From Zanthoxylum bungeanum (Eukaryota > Streptophyta > Magnoliopsida > Sapindales > Rutaceae), in the NCBI GenBank assembly GCA_019454045.1, contig SKCR01034778.1, positions 1 through 64,000 on the forward strand: DNA of 64,000 nt, in the 5' to 3' direction. Made by a program: the position numbers and the translations under genes. The number at the start of each line of letters is the position of its first letter. Position 1 is the first letter of the stretch. Below the pieces are notes generated by a model, which was not told where the DNA came from, ran no database searches, and saw only the letters and a program-made list of their open reading frames with translations. Of this stretch, positions 11,245-22,877 are shown piece after piece.

Positions 11245-11577
11245 ATATATGACATTTTCTCAAATTGAGTGTTTTTTCGAATATTAAACAATTTTCAGGT
11301 GGACAAATAATAATTTTTCTTTTAGAAAATACAAGCTATAGTCTCCATCGTTAAATTTTTTTTGTTAATTAAGTCACTTTTTGTATAACTTTAAAATAAA
11401 GTTTTATTATCTTTGGACAACTTTTGAGATATTCAAATCATTCGACAGTAATTGGATAAAACAAATGACTCAGAATGAATGGAAAATATTTAACGGTAGG
11501 GACTGAAATTCGTATTTTCAAAATTGTAAAGATTAAAATATCATTATGGTATTTTATAGGATAACGGTGTATTTTCC
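11245..11577 (-). repeat. Right terminal inverted repeat of the 2.7-kb element
   Basis: The reverse complement matches the left arm in two blocks, 11577-11490 and 11335-11245, separated by unmatched sequence. A related copy of the inner block, 'tttcgaacatcc', lies just inside at about 11155. Confidence 0.55.
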
Positions 11578-11623
11578 TAAAAAAATGTATTCAAAAGGTA
11601 AAAAGAAAGAATATATATTAAAT

Positions 11624-11915
11624 GGGAAATTATCATTTTTCAAACTAGTCAATGGTATAAGTATCATTTTCCATAAAAATTTTGAAATCGTTCTTTTTTT
11701 TACCTGAAGTTTCAAATGTACTCACTGTTCCACTTTTATTAGGTGGAAAACATATGATTTTCTCTAAATTAAATGGATATTTTGTATATTTTTCCATTTT
11801 ATTACGTGCAAAAGTGAATAATTTTCTAATTATAGATGGAAAAAAGAATGAATTTAAAATTTTTATGATAAACGATAACTAAATTATTTATCAGATGGAA
11901 AAACGATAATTTTCC
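11624..11915. mobile_element. Foldback MITE, about 290 bp
   Basis: The ends form ~85-bp inverted repeats. The left end reads 'gggaaattatcatttttca' and the reverse complement of the right end reads 'ggaaaattatcgtttttcc'. Both continue with 'cataaaaatttt' and then 'ttctttttt'. There is no coding capacity. It lies 47 bp beyond the 2.7-kb element and starts with a similar GGRAAAT end, so the two may belong to one superfamily. No unambiguous target duplication is visible in the AT-rich flanks. Confidence 0.6.
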
Positions 11916-12540
11916 TTAATATCATTATATCCCAACCATTAATTTTTCAATAATCTAAAAGACTATTAGCTAATATAAAAGGCAGTGTATTTTTAGGGAG
12001 TCGTCCATTCCCACATACATGTGTGTGTCATATATAAAATAGATAAAAATTTGATGAAAATAACAAAAATTCTAACAGGACTAAACTTGGAATAATCAAT
12101 TCTAACCTAAATAACAATAATATATGGTACAATTCTTTTTGTATGATTGGGATCCATTACTAAATTTGTTTATAGAGATGATATCATGAATTAGTTGGAG
12201 AAAATAAAAAGTTATTTGAAGCAAGTTTCGAAAAACATGAGGAAGTCAACCACTGCATATGCTTGTGTAAAAATAACTGAATTTTCAATTCAATAATCAA
12301 AACAATTACAAAAATTATCATATATATATATTTAATTTCCTCCAAATTCAATACATAAAAACTGTGTTAAATATATAATAAAACTTTTAGAGGGATCAAA
12401 AAAAACCCATAATACATGAAATGTAAACAATTTTAAATCCCAAAATTAATAACAAAAATATGAAAATTGAGGCAAAAATAAATAAGAATATAAAAAATAA
12501 GAATTAAGCACGTTTTTTCAACAAAAAAGGCACAAGGTGA
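11916..12540. other. Promoter-side intergenic region of the ADA1-like gene
   Basis: Very AT-rich DNA, including 'catatatatatatttaatttcc' around 12320. No repeat match inside the window and no gene. It should contain the promoter of the gene that follows; I cannot place a single convincing TATA box. Confidence 0.4.
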
Positions 12541-13512
12541 GACCTTGTGAGAGCTATTGAGAAAGAAGAGAGAAGAAAAATAAAAACTAATAGCAGAGAT
12601 CGATCGAGCGAGCGAGCTTTAACACAACAACAACAAAGGCAAAAGCTTCAATACACTAAATCAAAAGTACCCAATTAATTTTTTTTTTTAAATGCACTGA
12701 ATTTTTTTAAAATTAAGAGGGAAAAAAGAGCCAAAAATCGAAGCCGCGAAGAACCTGACCGAAGTTTCAGTGAAGTTACGATTTCTCTGCAATTCGTAAA
12801 GTTCGTTAAGGTCAGTTTTCAATCAATTTAGAAACATTAAATTTATACTCTTGAGATTAGTTTTTACTCTTCATTGTGCTTATTTTGTATGCAATTGGAA
12901 ATTATTTTTCAATTCCTGTTCTGTTTTTAACTCAATTATTAAACTCAATAATCTCTTTTGTTTAAGTTTAAATTTCGAATTTTGAACTTTGGAGCATGTT
13001 AATTGGGTGAAAAGAATAACGGGTTTTAATTTAATTTGGTGCAGTGATATTCTTATGCGGTTCGTGAAGTTGGTGAGAGGCTGGGTGATTTGAAGCTAGG
13101 GTTTTGATTTATTTTTTGTATTTGAATGAATTTGTGTTGTTTTGGGGGGGTTTGAATAAGTTGTGGAGTGAGTTTGATCTTTTAGGGTTTTTGAGAAAGA
13201 TGAGATTTGGGTTTGCATTGTATTATTTGTGGGTGGGTGAATTTAGGGTAATTTGGAAACAGAAACAACTTTAATTGAGGTTTTGGAATGAGGTTTTTGG
13301 GTTTTTGTTTTTATTATTGTTATTATTTGGTGGATCATGTTTTGAGTTTGTTTATAGAGATATGCAGAGTTTGAGAGTTTGATTTTAATTGGAGGGTGAG
13401 GGGTGAGTGAAATTGTGGTTGGTTGAATGTGGGAATAACGGCGATTCAGTGGGGGTTTTTTTCCTGTGGATTTCCGGTTCTGTGGGTGGTGTATGAATCT
13501 GTTTGTTGAGAA
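12541..13512 (+). other. Probable 5' leader with an intron (ADA1-like gene)
   Basis: A CT/GA-rich leader (12541-12810, with 'gatcgatcgagcgagcgagc' at 12600) ends at a good donor, 'aag|gtcagt' (12811). The following T-rich stretch has a plausible acceptor 'ggtgcag' ending at 13044; other AG sites lie closer to the start codon. The unspliced leader would contain several upstream ATGs (around 12994, 13054 and 13124), which favours removal of an intron. Exact ends are inferred. Confidence 0.4.
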
Positions 13513-14763
13513 ATGCAACCTCAGCAGGGTTCTAGAATCGATTTGGCTGAATTTAAAGCTCAGATTGTGGAAAAGATAGGGGCCGAGAGGTCAAAAAAGT
13601 ACTTTTATAGCCTGAATAGGTTTCTAAGTCAGAAGCTAAGTAAGAGCCAGTTTGATCAATCATGTATTCGTCTGCTTGGGAGGGAGAATCTCCCGCTACA
13701 CAACCAGTTGATTCGTTCGATCTTGAAGAATGCATGTCAGGCCAAGACCCCGCAACCATTTCAGGAAACAGTGCTTGCTAAATCTGTTACACAGAGAGTA
13801 AAAGGTTCTCCTAGTAGAGAAGATGGCCTTGAGCAAAGTGGGTCCCTTACTCCGAATCAAAATCAAAATGATCCACCTATTTGGTCAAATGGGGTTTTGC
13901 CTGTTTCCCCACGAAAGATTAGATCTGGGATTCGTGAGCGGAAGATCAGGGATAGGCCGCCTAGTCTGCTAGGCCCAAATGGAAAGGTATGCATTTCGCA
14001 TCAGTCAGTGGGTACAGAAGATAGTGGTAGTAGGCTTCACATGGAAAATGGTGATTTGATTCCTTGTGATTACCAGAGACCAGTTCAGAATCTTCATGTG
14101 GTTGCACAGAAATCTGAGAATGAAAAAGAGGGACCAGTTCGACCCACTGAAAAACTAAGAATACCTAGTAAAGATCAGACTGGAGGTGGTGTGTTTCAGG
14201 ATGGGGAAGAAGTGGAACAGGCTAATTTCTCTAGTCCTCTAATTGCACCCCTTGGGATTCCATTTTGCTCAGCCAGTGTTGGCGGGTCCCGCAAACCTAT
14301 TTCAACAGCATATGCTGGTGATTTTGTTAGCTGTTATGACAGTTTTGGTTTGCCTGATTCAGAGACACTATGGAAACGCATGGAGGAGATTGCAGCAGCA
14401 CGGGGCCTTGAAGGCGTTTCACTGGAATGTGCTAATACACTTAATAATATGTTGGATGTTTATTTGAAGAGGTTGATCAAATCATGTGTAGGATTGGTTG
14501 GAGCAAGGTCTGCACATGAGTCAATAAAGCTCCCTGTCAATAAGCAACAGATACCAGGCAGAATCATAAATGGCATGTGGACTAGTAATCACATACACAT
14601 GCCGACTACCAGTGGACATGTAGAAGTTATGCAGGACCAGCGACAGCGATGCTCAATATCTTTGCATGATTTTAAGGTTGCCATGGAGCTTAATCCACAG
14701 CAACTTGGTGAAGATTGGCCATTGCTGCTGGAGAAAATTAGCATGCAATCGTTCAAGGAATGA
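13513..14763 (+). CDS. ADA1: SAGA complex subunit, ADA1/HFI1 (TADA1) family
   Basis: An intact single-exon frame of 416 residues. ADA1/HFI1 is a structural subunit of the nuclear SAGA coactivator, the complex that acetylates and deubiquitinates histones and links activators to RNA polymerase II. Residues ~9-75 (from 'IDLAEFKAQIVEKIG' through 'YFYSLNRFLSQKLSK' and the 'GRENLPLHNQLIRSIL' helix) match the plant form of the SAGA-Tad1 domain. Residues 100-250 are polar and probably disordered. Residues ~275-345 ('LPDSETLWKRMEEIAAARG', then 'LDVYLKRLIKSCV') fit the conserved histone-fold-like region. The C-terminus ends with 'SLHDFKVAMELNPQQLGEDW'. The start is the first in-frame ATG before the conserved domain. 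No transmembrane segment or signal peptide. As far as I recall, the size is close to the Arabidopsis homologues. The neighbouring gene is convergent. Confidence 0.93.
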   Translation: MQPQQGSRIDLAEFKAQIVEKIGAERSKKYFYSLNRFLSQKLSKSQFDQSCIRLLGRENLPLHNQLIRSILKNACQAKTPQPFQETVLAKSVTQRVKGSPSREDGLEQSGSLTPNQNQNDPPIWSNGVLPVSPRKIRSGIRERKIRDRPPSLLGPNGKVCISHQSVGTEDSGSRLHMENGDLIPCDYQRPVQNLHVVAQKSENEKEGPVRPTEKLRIPSKDQTGGGVFQDGEEVEQANFSSPLIAPLGIPFCSASVGGSRKPISTAYAGDFVSCYDSFGLPDSETLWKRMEEIAAARGLEGVSLECANTLNNMLDVYLKRLIKSCVGLVGARSAHESIKLPVNKQQIPGRIINGMWTSNHIHMPTTSGHVEVMQDQRQRCSISLHDFKVAMELNPQQLGEDWPLLLEKISMQSFKE

Positions 14764-17386
14764 AAAATGCGTACACAGATTTTCTATCCCATAGCTATAT
14801 TTGCGTCAGTCTGTTCTGGTTCAAAGGGCTTGCAACTATGTTGTAAATCTTTGAAGAATCAAATTCATTCATACGACCCTGATGAGCCAGATGACTGTCA
14901 TTCAGATGATGCTCTTGCCTTACAAGATGAAATTTTGGTGTGAGCATCGATGAGCATCAAGATGTCTGTGTTCTCCCATTTCAGATCCTGGAAGCACCTG
15001 GATGTCATTTAACAGCAACCAAGTAGGGTTTCTTCCAAATATAGAACCCCATATTTGGTTGCTCTGTTGTGCGATTACACTGATGTTGGTCTGTCTCCTG
15101 CCATTGCTGGAGATCTCGAACTTTTCTTGTAAATTACAGCCAATGAGGCATTTAGAAAGTTCTGCAGGCATACGGTTTCGCAGCATCTAAGGAACGTGAA
15201 AGGTAAAATCACTCGTGTAAGAGCTGCAATGTTGCTCTGCATGTAATTTTAGAATATGATAATTTATTTTATATTCCAATATTAATAACAGGTGACATCC
15301 ATTTTGTAGTCCTTGATGTTCTTAATTTGATTGCTTCAGCTTATGCCATTCCAATCGAGTTCTATGGAGGTGTGATTTGCTTGCTATATTTTAACGTGAG
15401 TCAGAAAGTTTTTTCCAGATATTTTCTTACTTACAAAGCTAATGTTCCTTTGGATGCTATTAAGCTGCTTATTCTGTGTTTCATTTAACTTCTCCAGTGG
15501 ATATATCTTGTTCTTAACACTTGAAAACCATGCTTCTCTGGATTTAGTTGAAAGTTTTAAATTTGGTTCATACATAATACATTTACGAAAGATAGTCCAG
15601 ACATCCTGAAGAAGTGGAAGTTCATGAATCAACAAGAAAATAAAGAATTTTTTCATAATATATTTAAATTGAGGGGGTGGGAGGAGAAAAAATGGAAAAA
15701 AAACAAAAGACAACATTGATAAAAGTCAATCTGTCTTTACTGAAATTAAAACTTAGTAAACTGACTGACTCAGACAGTAGTAGTGCGAGTCTTGTGGAAT
15801 GCTCATGCTTAATTCCAAGTCTCATTAGTTGTTGAAGTTGTCTTTATTTTGATGCATACATCTGCTTGACTGGATTGATCAATTATTCTCTATCATAGCA
15901 ATGCTTTGGTCCTTTGCAAGCATCGGTGCCAGTCTTTACAGTGCGGTTGAGAATTACAAATCCTCTTACCTATTGTGCTTAACTTTCTCCTATGTCTCCT
16001 CTCTTCTTCTCATAGCATGTCACTTGTCCATATTAAAAGAAATTTCTCATTTTGTTGAAGTTGCTTTGTGATGTTTCTGTAGAGGGACAAGTTCTGGAAC
16101 TTCCAAATAGAAGTTTGTTGGCATGCAGATTATTAACTGAACCCTCTATCAGGTCTATTTCCAGAAGCCATTGTTGCAAGCTCCAGAATTTTTATAGGGC
16201 AGTACGGCTTCAGTAGCCCACATATAACCCAGAACCACAACCAATTCTTTTCAGTAGAGATCAGTCAAGGTAGCTGTCTCAGGCTAATATATACAGGCGA
16301 GCCTGGAAATCTTTTAATGTAGCAAGTAGCTGAGTTTCTTTTGCTGTTTCGACAAGGGCGAGTGACATGATTTGGAGATTGGAGACCCTAAGGTACTTTT
16401 CATTTACCAATTACTTACTGGGTACTTTCTAACAGAATGCTTGAGCCTGGTTGCCTTGTTCTATTCAAGCTTCATGCAGAGATCACCATCAGATTTTTCA
16501 ACAGCTTTGCACTTTGGCTTAAGGGTTAGACTTGTATTACTGGCGGCTACCGTTCAAGATGTAGCATCAAATTGGAAAGTTCAAAGATATGTTTGTAGGT
16601 TTGGACCTTCCTACTAAAGTTTGAAAGCAACGGCGTCTCAATCCCCAACATAGCCTGTATGGTTTCCTTCTTGTAAATTCGGCATTTTTGTTGATTTTAT
16701 TAATCCCTTGATGCAGATTTTTGAGTTATTTGTTGATGCAAATCCATATGTTCAGAGCCATAAGAATTTGTGCGCTTGTAATTGTATTTTCTGTGCATTT
16801 CAGGACCAGCAGGTGCTGTTAAGAAGATGAAATTGTCGTGTTGTAAATGTAGGGCAGCTCTCCTCCTCCAGGAAACAAGCATCGTACTTGGTTGTCTTTT
16901 TAGATACCAACTACTACTTTTGTCAGGACTCTTGTTATTCATACGTATCACTTTCTCAATTTCTTTCAAGGCAGGTGTGACATTTGACAATGATCTTGAT
17001 TAATGGCGTGTCAGAATTTTTTACATTATTTCAGGACCCCACAAATGCCTTAACCAAAAGACTCACTTTTCTGAATGGATAAAATAAAAAGGAGAGAAAA
17101 AGCAAAGCTAAGCTAAGTAGTAGAATAATGTAATGTTGAATGAACAGCTGCAATCTGATAGCAAATTTCATTCACAGTTCCCTTTTTTCTTTTCCTTTTT
17201 AATAATTGAAACGGAATTCCCACAGCAGCAACAGCAGCAGTGCCTGGGTTTATTAGTTCATGACTTAGTGTAGATGAGAGACACTTGTTATGTAGTATGT
17301 ACATTAAGATCGATGAGAGCCAAGACGAAGAGATGCACTTAATTTGTACAAACGTCAATTGATGGGGGAAAAAGAGAGCAAATCTC
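14764..17386. other. Region between the two converging genes, including 3' UTRs
   Basis: About 2.6 kb without a supportable coding region. The first few hundred bases after the TGA (14764 to ~15290) are mixed in composition and probably 3' UTR of the SAGA gene; splice-like AG and GT sites are present. Short frames (largest 110 codons at 15384-15716, minus) match no family I know and have low-complexity composition. A CAG-rich stretch, 'cagcagcaacagcagcagtg' at 17223, lies in the likely 3' UTR of the RING gene. Confidence 0.5.
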
Positions 17387-19665
17387 CTACATCATGTTCA
17401 ATGATGACGGCGCAGATTCTGCCGGTGCCTTGCAAATAGGGCACCAGTTCTTCAGCCGCAGCCATTGCTGTATACATGGCACATGATACCTATGCTGGCA
17501 ATGCAATCTCCCGACTTCATCTCCATCAACATACTCTTCCTGCACAAAATAAGACAAGACAAATATATACTCCAGGTTAGGTAACTGCATCCGTTTTTGA
17601 ATCCAATACTCATCAGGGATATCTTATTGGATTTAGTTTGCTATGGTATTAATGGAAAACGATTAGTAGATGATTCGAGTATTTCCAATTGACAGACCTG
17701 GCAAATGCTGCATTTAATATCATCATTATTCCAGCTAGAGCTCAAGGCCACATCCTTAAGGGGTGTAAACTGATAGGTGCTTGTCTTAAGACATTGTGAT
17801 ATTGCTTCTTCCGTTAGTGCAGTGCTCACTGTACCCATCCTCTCTTCGAGAACTAATAGTTCCTGCCATGATACCACTAAAATTCTATAAGGCAAGCTAA
17901 ATACTGTGTTGCTTTCCAAACCCATTGGAAAAATGATAAATGGCTTGATTAAAAATTTCATTATCATAGTGTAGTAACACACCTCGTATGACATGTTATC
18001 AATATCCAGTCTCATCTCTCTATGCTGATCATAAAAATTTAAGCCACGAAGGAGAAAATTGGTCTCTAGAGCAAGCAATTGCTGCACAACAAAGAAAAAG
18101 ATTCAACAAAAGGCAATTCGATGGAATCACACACAACTTAAAACTTGACTACCTCATATGATAACTCATCATCTTGTTCAATCCTCTCAAGCGCCAGCAA
18201 TACCTGCAAAAATGTTATAAAAGCAACATATTAGACACGGAGCTTCTTTAAAACAAACATATAGTAAAACAAGCTTGTATTGGTTCATTATTTCCCCACT
18301 CCAAGCTAAACTCTCACACCCCATTTAAAGAAGATCTTGTTGACATATTACAAGACAAAGTGTCTCTGCAAGACAATCATTTTTCACACCCCGAACGTCT
18401 CTGTGGCAAGAGATGATTTCATACAAAAGCAAATGTAGTTTTCAACATTCTACAATATACTCCAATACCTCTGCAATCCCATCAATGTTGTAGCGCGTGA
18501 AATTATCACGATTGATTAAAGAGGGGGTAATTCCACCAACTTCTGAAGGACTACCGGTACCAGGCATTAGGCCTCGTAAGCCTCCACTGTAGTTACCTGG
18601 TCTACTGTAAGGATTAGAGCAAACTGAGGGAGTTTCTGCAGAAAATTGAAGCGAAGAAGTAGGTACATTTGAATCAACAAGTAATTCAGATTCAGGCACT
18701 CTAGATATCACAACAGGGGACTCTGGTGCTAAACTATTTCCATTTCCTTGATTAGAGATCCTTGCCCGGTTGTTACCATTTGTTGATCTCCTAGTCCTAA
18801 CTGATGCAACACCATTATCCATGTTAGGAGGCCAATTTCTAGTTCTTCTCAATTCATAAAAGGAGATACTATTATTAGGATTGTGATTCCGTATCTCCGA
18901 TGATGTTTCACTTGTCTTCTTCCCTCTAGAGGAGGAACTACATTCTCCTGAATTTTTCTTTTTATCCATGTCCTTCCTTCTACTAAGGCTTGAATCTGAT
19001 GACGAACTACTACTAGAGGGGATGACATCAGATATTGAGTTGCATCTTATATTTCTGAAGCCACGCCTGCTTGTATTAGATGTTGCCTGACTAGTATTTC
19101 TAGATCCCAAAGAGATAGAGGAACCGACTGAAACAACTCGGTTGCCCACTCCAGACCTCTGATGGAAAGTCCTACATGATCTTGAATTTGATTTTATGCT
19201 AGAGCTCCCCTCTTCCATCAAAATAACCTCCCTAGCATCAGAACTTTCAGATTCAGGGAGAAGCCCTGTTTGAATCTTTCCAGTCGGGGCTATGATTTCT
19301 GAAACATCTGGCTCATCATGAACACTACTAGTTTCAGACGAATCCGTTTCAAGCTTAGAAGGTAGATTTTTCCTAGGATTTATGGATGATTTTCTTGCAT
19401 TGCTCAGAACCGCGCAATTCCTTGAGGAACTTCCAATTATTTCCTTGCCACTAGAAGATGAGCGAAATGAAGGCTTTGAAGATTTGGCTTTCTCTGCGCA
19501 GCCGATTTGGGTACCTTTCGTGGAGTTCATTCTGCTGCTGCATCCAATTCGGCTGCAAAACTGAGCATTTTTTTCTCTATTGACAGTGTCCCTCAAAACA
19601 AGACCAGAACTCTTTCTAGAGACAACATGCCCATCAACAGCTCTTTTACCAGAGAATCCATCCAT
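17387..19665 (-). CDS. RING-H2 E3 ubiquitin ligase, five coding exons
   Basis: Spliced on the minus strand: 19665-18469, 18203-18153, 18081-17983, 17862-17698 and 17539-17387. All introns are GT-AG, and the total is 1665 nt, 554 residues. Residues 1-399 are Ser/Arg/Asn-rich and probably disordered. A helical region follows, with the repeated pattern 'LLALE' and then 'MSYE|ELLVLEERMGTV'. The C-terminal RING-H2 joins across the last intron: CSIC, 14 residues, CQH, H-x2-H, x2-C, ten residues, CPIC, so all eight zinc ligands are present. This layout matches the plant RING family that includes MBR1/MBR2 and At4g31450/At5g24870, which as E3 ligases recruit E2-ubiquitin; the substrate cannot be told from sequence. 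It converges on the SAGA gene. The ATG is the first in frame; upstream stops close the frame. Confidence 0.9.
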
Positions 19666-19689
19666 CTACCCACTAAGAATCCCTTAAAT

Positions 19690-20829
19690 CTGAACCAACA
19701 ATATTATAACACAGATAATTCAGACCATTAAAGCCTTCTGCTACGTCATAAACATAACTTAAAAAGGAAATTGCTGTTTCTTTTAAGTTGAAGAAATTAA
19801 ATAACATAACAAACATAAAATTAGTCATTTCTGAGGTTCTACCCTTTTCCCCAACCCATCATAAGCTCAATTTGCAGAAGTTATACCCCAAATCCATTAC
19901 TGTTGTTGTACCAAAATTCGGATAGTTCTCTCTTGAATATTAATTTATAAGAAATATTTTTTGGTAAATTTGTGAATTTGCACAAAAGATTGTTTGTTGA
20001 CGACTGCAAGCTTCAATACTATCTGAATATATGTGGCAGTTTTTATGACATAGTTTTACAACACAGAGGATTACACCCGATCAATACAGCCACTTCGTAT
20101 ATAAAAGTACGCCCAAACCCATAGTATGTATAAAATAACAATACTTGTAATTACATCGTGAAGAAAACGAATAATACAGAAGAACAGTCATATGCTAGCT
20201 TTCATCTAACCTACAAGAGGATGACACCATTACCGGAAGCAAGTTTCATACAATCATCTTTTGGTCTAAAGTTTCATTTCAAAACTTGAAATGAAAAATT
20301 ATATATGCTGCTATGAATGAAGAATCCAGAATTAAACGAGGCAAATTGAATAACAAATATCTATTTTTAAATCACCAAATAAAACCCAAGTCAAATAACA
20401 ATAAAACAAACTAATTCAAACAAAATAAAACAAAGCATGTTACCTTTTTTTTTAATGAATGAAACAAAACAAAACAAAATAATAATAAAACCCATAAAAA
20501 GTAGCAGCAATAGTTTCAAGTTCTCATAAGAACATAAAAAGAAACAAACTCCCATATGCCCACATGGCCATTAATTAGATCCCAAGAAACGTGGCTATTT
20601 TTTTTTATTTAAGGCCAAAGCTTTACTTCAATTATTCTCCACACAAATCTCTTCTTCCTCTCTTGCTTTTTCTAAAAATAACCCAAAAAAGAAAAAAGAA
20701 AAATCAATCCCCGTTATTAACGGATTCTCAAAAGCTTAAAATCATCTAAAAGTTGATCAATTGAACGTCAACTTTAACCAAAAAAAAAAAAAAAAAGAAA
20801 CACTTTAGAAAAGAAGAATAATCAAATAC
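19690..20829 (-). other. Candidate 5' UTR intron of the RING gene
   Basis: On the minus strand a donor 'aattcag|gtatttg' (exon end at 20830) and an acceptor 'gttggttcag|attta' (exon start at 19689) bracket an AT-rich, ATG-containing stretch. That would put the promoter and first non-coding exon near 20830-21010, whose minus strand is rich in CTT and CT runs. Inferred from splice signals only. Confidence 0.4.
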
Positions 20830-20989
20830 CTGAATTGAAGAAACCAGGGAAAAAAATATTCAAACTTAAAAAAAAAAAAAACCACGGAAAAAAATGTTAA
20901 CAAGAAACGAATATATTCAGTTATTGACTGCGTAATAGAAGTAACAGAAAGATTCAAGATTCTTGTTTTACCTTTTGTTTTTCTTCTTC

Positions 20990-22547
20990 TGTTTGAAGAA
21001 CTCAGATAGACTTAACTTAAGGCCGTGTTTGGTCTAGTCCTTTTTAACCCCACTTTGTTCAGAAAGATTATGGAGAGAGTCCAAAAACGTGAGTGAATGA
21101 TCCAATGCTCAGTGGCTACTAATCTCTAATCTTTTTATATAATTATTATTAATTTATTATTTATTGTCAAGGGATAATAACAAGGAAACCCAATTTTTTG
21201 GAGTAATATATAAGTACTCCTAATGTTACAGAAATAAACATAAAAGCCCTCTTTCTATGTACCAAAATGAATTGTTGCAACTCGAGATTTGGTTCAGTTT
21301 GATTTTGAATAAATCAAATTGATCTGTTTTAGTTTAATTGATTCTAAAGTCATAATCAACTATAAATTTGTCTAATTCGGTTTAATTTTATAAAAAAACT
21401 AAACTGAAGTTAAAGAAATGCATCAAAAAAAAAAATACACAATATGAGAAGATTATGTGTTGGATTATCTTTTATTTGAGGATATTAAATCTATCATGAA
21501 ACATGATTTTCCAAGATCTATATGATCATAAAATTAGTTTTGCGAAATGAGTCGGATAAATGATATTAATAGTAGCGATCTATTCTCAATGGAAGTTTAT
21601 GTGTTAGTTCTTAAAATATTAGGAGATCAGTGATCACTTATATATTAGAGCAAACCATAAGGGTTAAATGTTATTTTCGCTAGTTTTAATTAAAGATTTT
21701 AGATTAATTAAGATTGATTATCAATTTAGCAAGCAATGCCGTCCTAATGACAAACCGAGTTTAGTGAGATCTCCACCGTCGGTATTTGATTAGGAGAGTC
21801 AAAGATCTGACGGTCGGTGAAGACGCGTGACGGTATGACGTGAATGTGTAATGTATGCATTTTAAACGGAAGAGATTGAGGGAATATTTGGACCCCACAT
21901 TCCATCCAACAGTAATACAGCAGCTGCTTAAGCTTAATTAACTAACTAATTTTCATCTTTTTAATTAAGAAATTTTGGATTTACTTTTTACTTAAACTGA
22001 AAGCGCGTGCGCACACGTGATTCGAGTTGATAAGAATGTGTTATTATTCGCAATGAAAAATTCGTCTCAAATTTCGATTGATTTTTAATTTGGGACGAAA
22101 AATTATCCTAAATCTCGATCAAATAACTTGGGATTCGAGATATTTTAGGTTAAAATTCTAGATTTTAGACGATTTTTTGGTCTCAAATCTCAATTGGAAC
22201 CGAATCTCAACTGAAAATTTATTACAAATGAATTTTTTTCCGAATTTCAATCGAAATTGAGGATTTCATCCCAACAAATCTACTAATATTTACTTTCTTG
22301 GTTCTATTTTTTTTTTTTTTTGTCTCTTTCAATTTTATTTTGAAATGAATGGCTAGTTTTTGTAATAGTAATCTATTTTTTATTTCTGATTCTATGAGAC
22401 AAATATAAATAATAAATTATAAGCTTTATCAACTTTTATTTTATTTTTTCAAAAAGAAGTTTTATCAAGTTGAAAATTTTATATCATGTTTTTAAAATTA
22501 ATAGTTATGCCAACAAATTAATGTATGGCCTAGTTCAAGGGTAAATT
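20990..22547. other. Promoter side of the RING gene and intergenic DNA
   Basis: No gene. 'ggccgtgtttggt' at 21022 is a sequence often seen at the ends of non-autonomous plant transposons, but I find no partner end. The stretch 22050-22270 repeats 'tctcaaatctcaattg'-like and 'attcgtctcaaatttcgatt'-like motifs in both orientations, suggesting an old foldback element that cannot be delimited. Confidence 0.4.
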
Positions 22548-22876
22548 TTTAGAGCTCGAGCCGGGTTTGGGTTTTTTTACCTAAGTCAGGTTCGGGTCCG
22601 GTATATTAATAAAAATAATTTATTTAATTATATAAATTAATTTTTATTTCTAAACACATATTTATAACTAAATTTTTAAGGCTCAATCCAAAAAGACAAT
22701 AAAAACATTGATATTATTATATTTTATTTTTAAGTATTAAAATTTCAAAAAATTAGGTTTTTCAAAAAAAAAAAAAATTTATTTATGAAAAAAACTCGGG
22801 CCGAGGTCAGGCTTGGCCCAACCCGCAAAAATCCTGACCAAACCCAACCCGACCTGGCCCATTGCTACTCCTAAAT
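22548..22876. mobile_element. hAT-like MITE remnant
   Basis: The right end reads 'cctggcccattgctactcct' after 'gacctggcccaacccgcaaa'-like blocks. The left part has 'gagctcgagccgggtttggg' and 'caggttcgggtccggt'. GC-rich, self-complementary ends rich in 'gggcc/cggg' around an AT-rich core, with 'ccattgctactccta' at one end, are typical of old plant hAT-type MITEs. The matching left terminus and an 8-bp duplication are not recognisable. Confidence 0.4.
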
Positions 22877-22877
22877 A

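Larger units (their letters stand above)
8919..11577. mobile_element. Candidate long-TIR DNA transposon, non-autonomous
   Basis: The two ends are inverted copies of each other. The left arm (8919-9096) starts 'ggaaaatgacactcaatta'. The right arm (11245-11577), reverse-complemented, starts 'ggaaaatacaccgttatc'. They share in order 'cataatg', 'tttaatc', 'aaatac', 'aattattat', 'cacc(c/t)gaaaa', 'atattc' and 'gagaaaatg'. The right arm has about 150 extra bases, partly an internal duplication. The 2.1 kb between holds no transposase and no convincing gene, but does hold a promoter-like segment near 9475. Long diverged arms suggest a Mutator-like element. The flanks are A-rich ('aaaaaatta' left, 'aaaaaaatg' right) and give no clean 9-bp duplication. 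Confidence 0.55.

Noticed and set aside
13243..13518. 91-codon minus-strand frame over the SAGA gene leader
   Set aside because: It covers the probable 5' leader and intron antisense, is low in complexity (Pro/Thr/Ile runs) and matches no family.
15384..15716. 110-codon minus-strand frame
   Set aside because: Phe/Lys-rich AT-driven composition, no domain, no splice partners; treated as chance.
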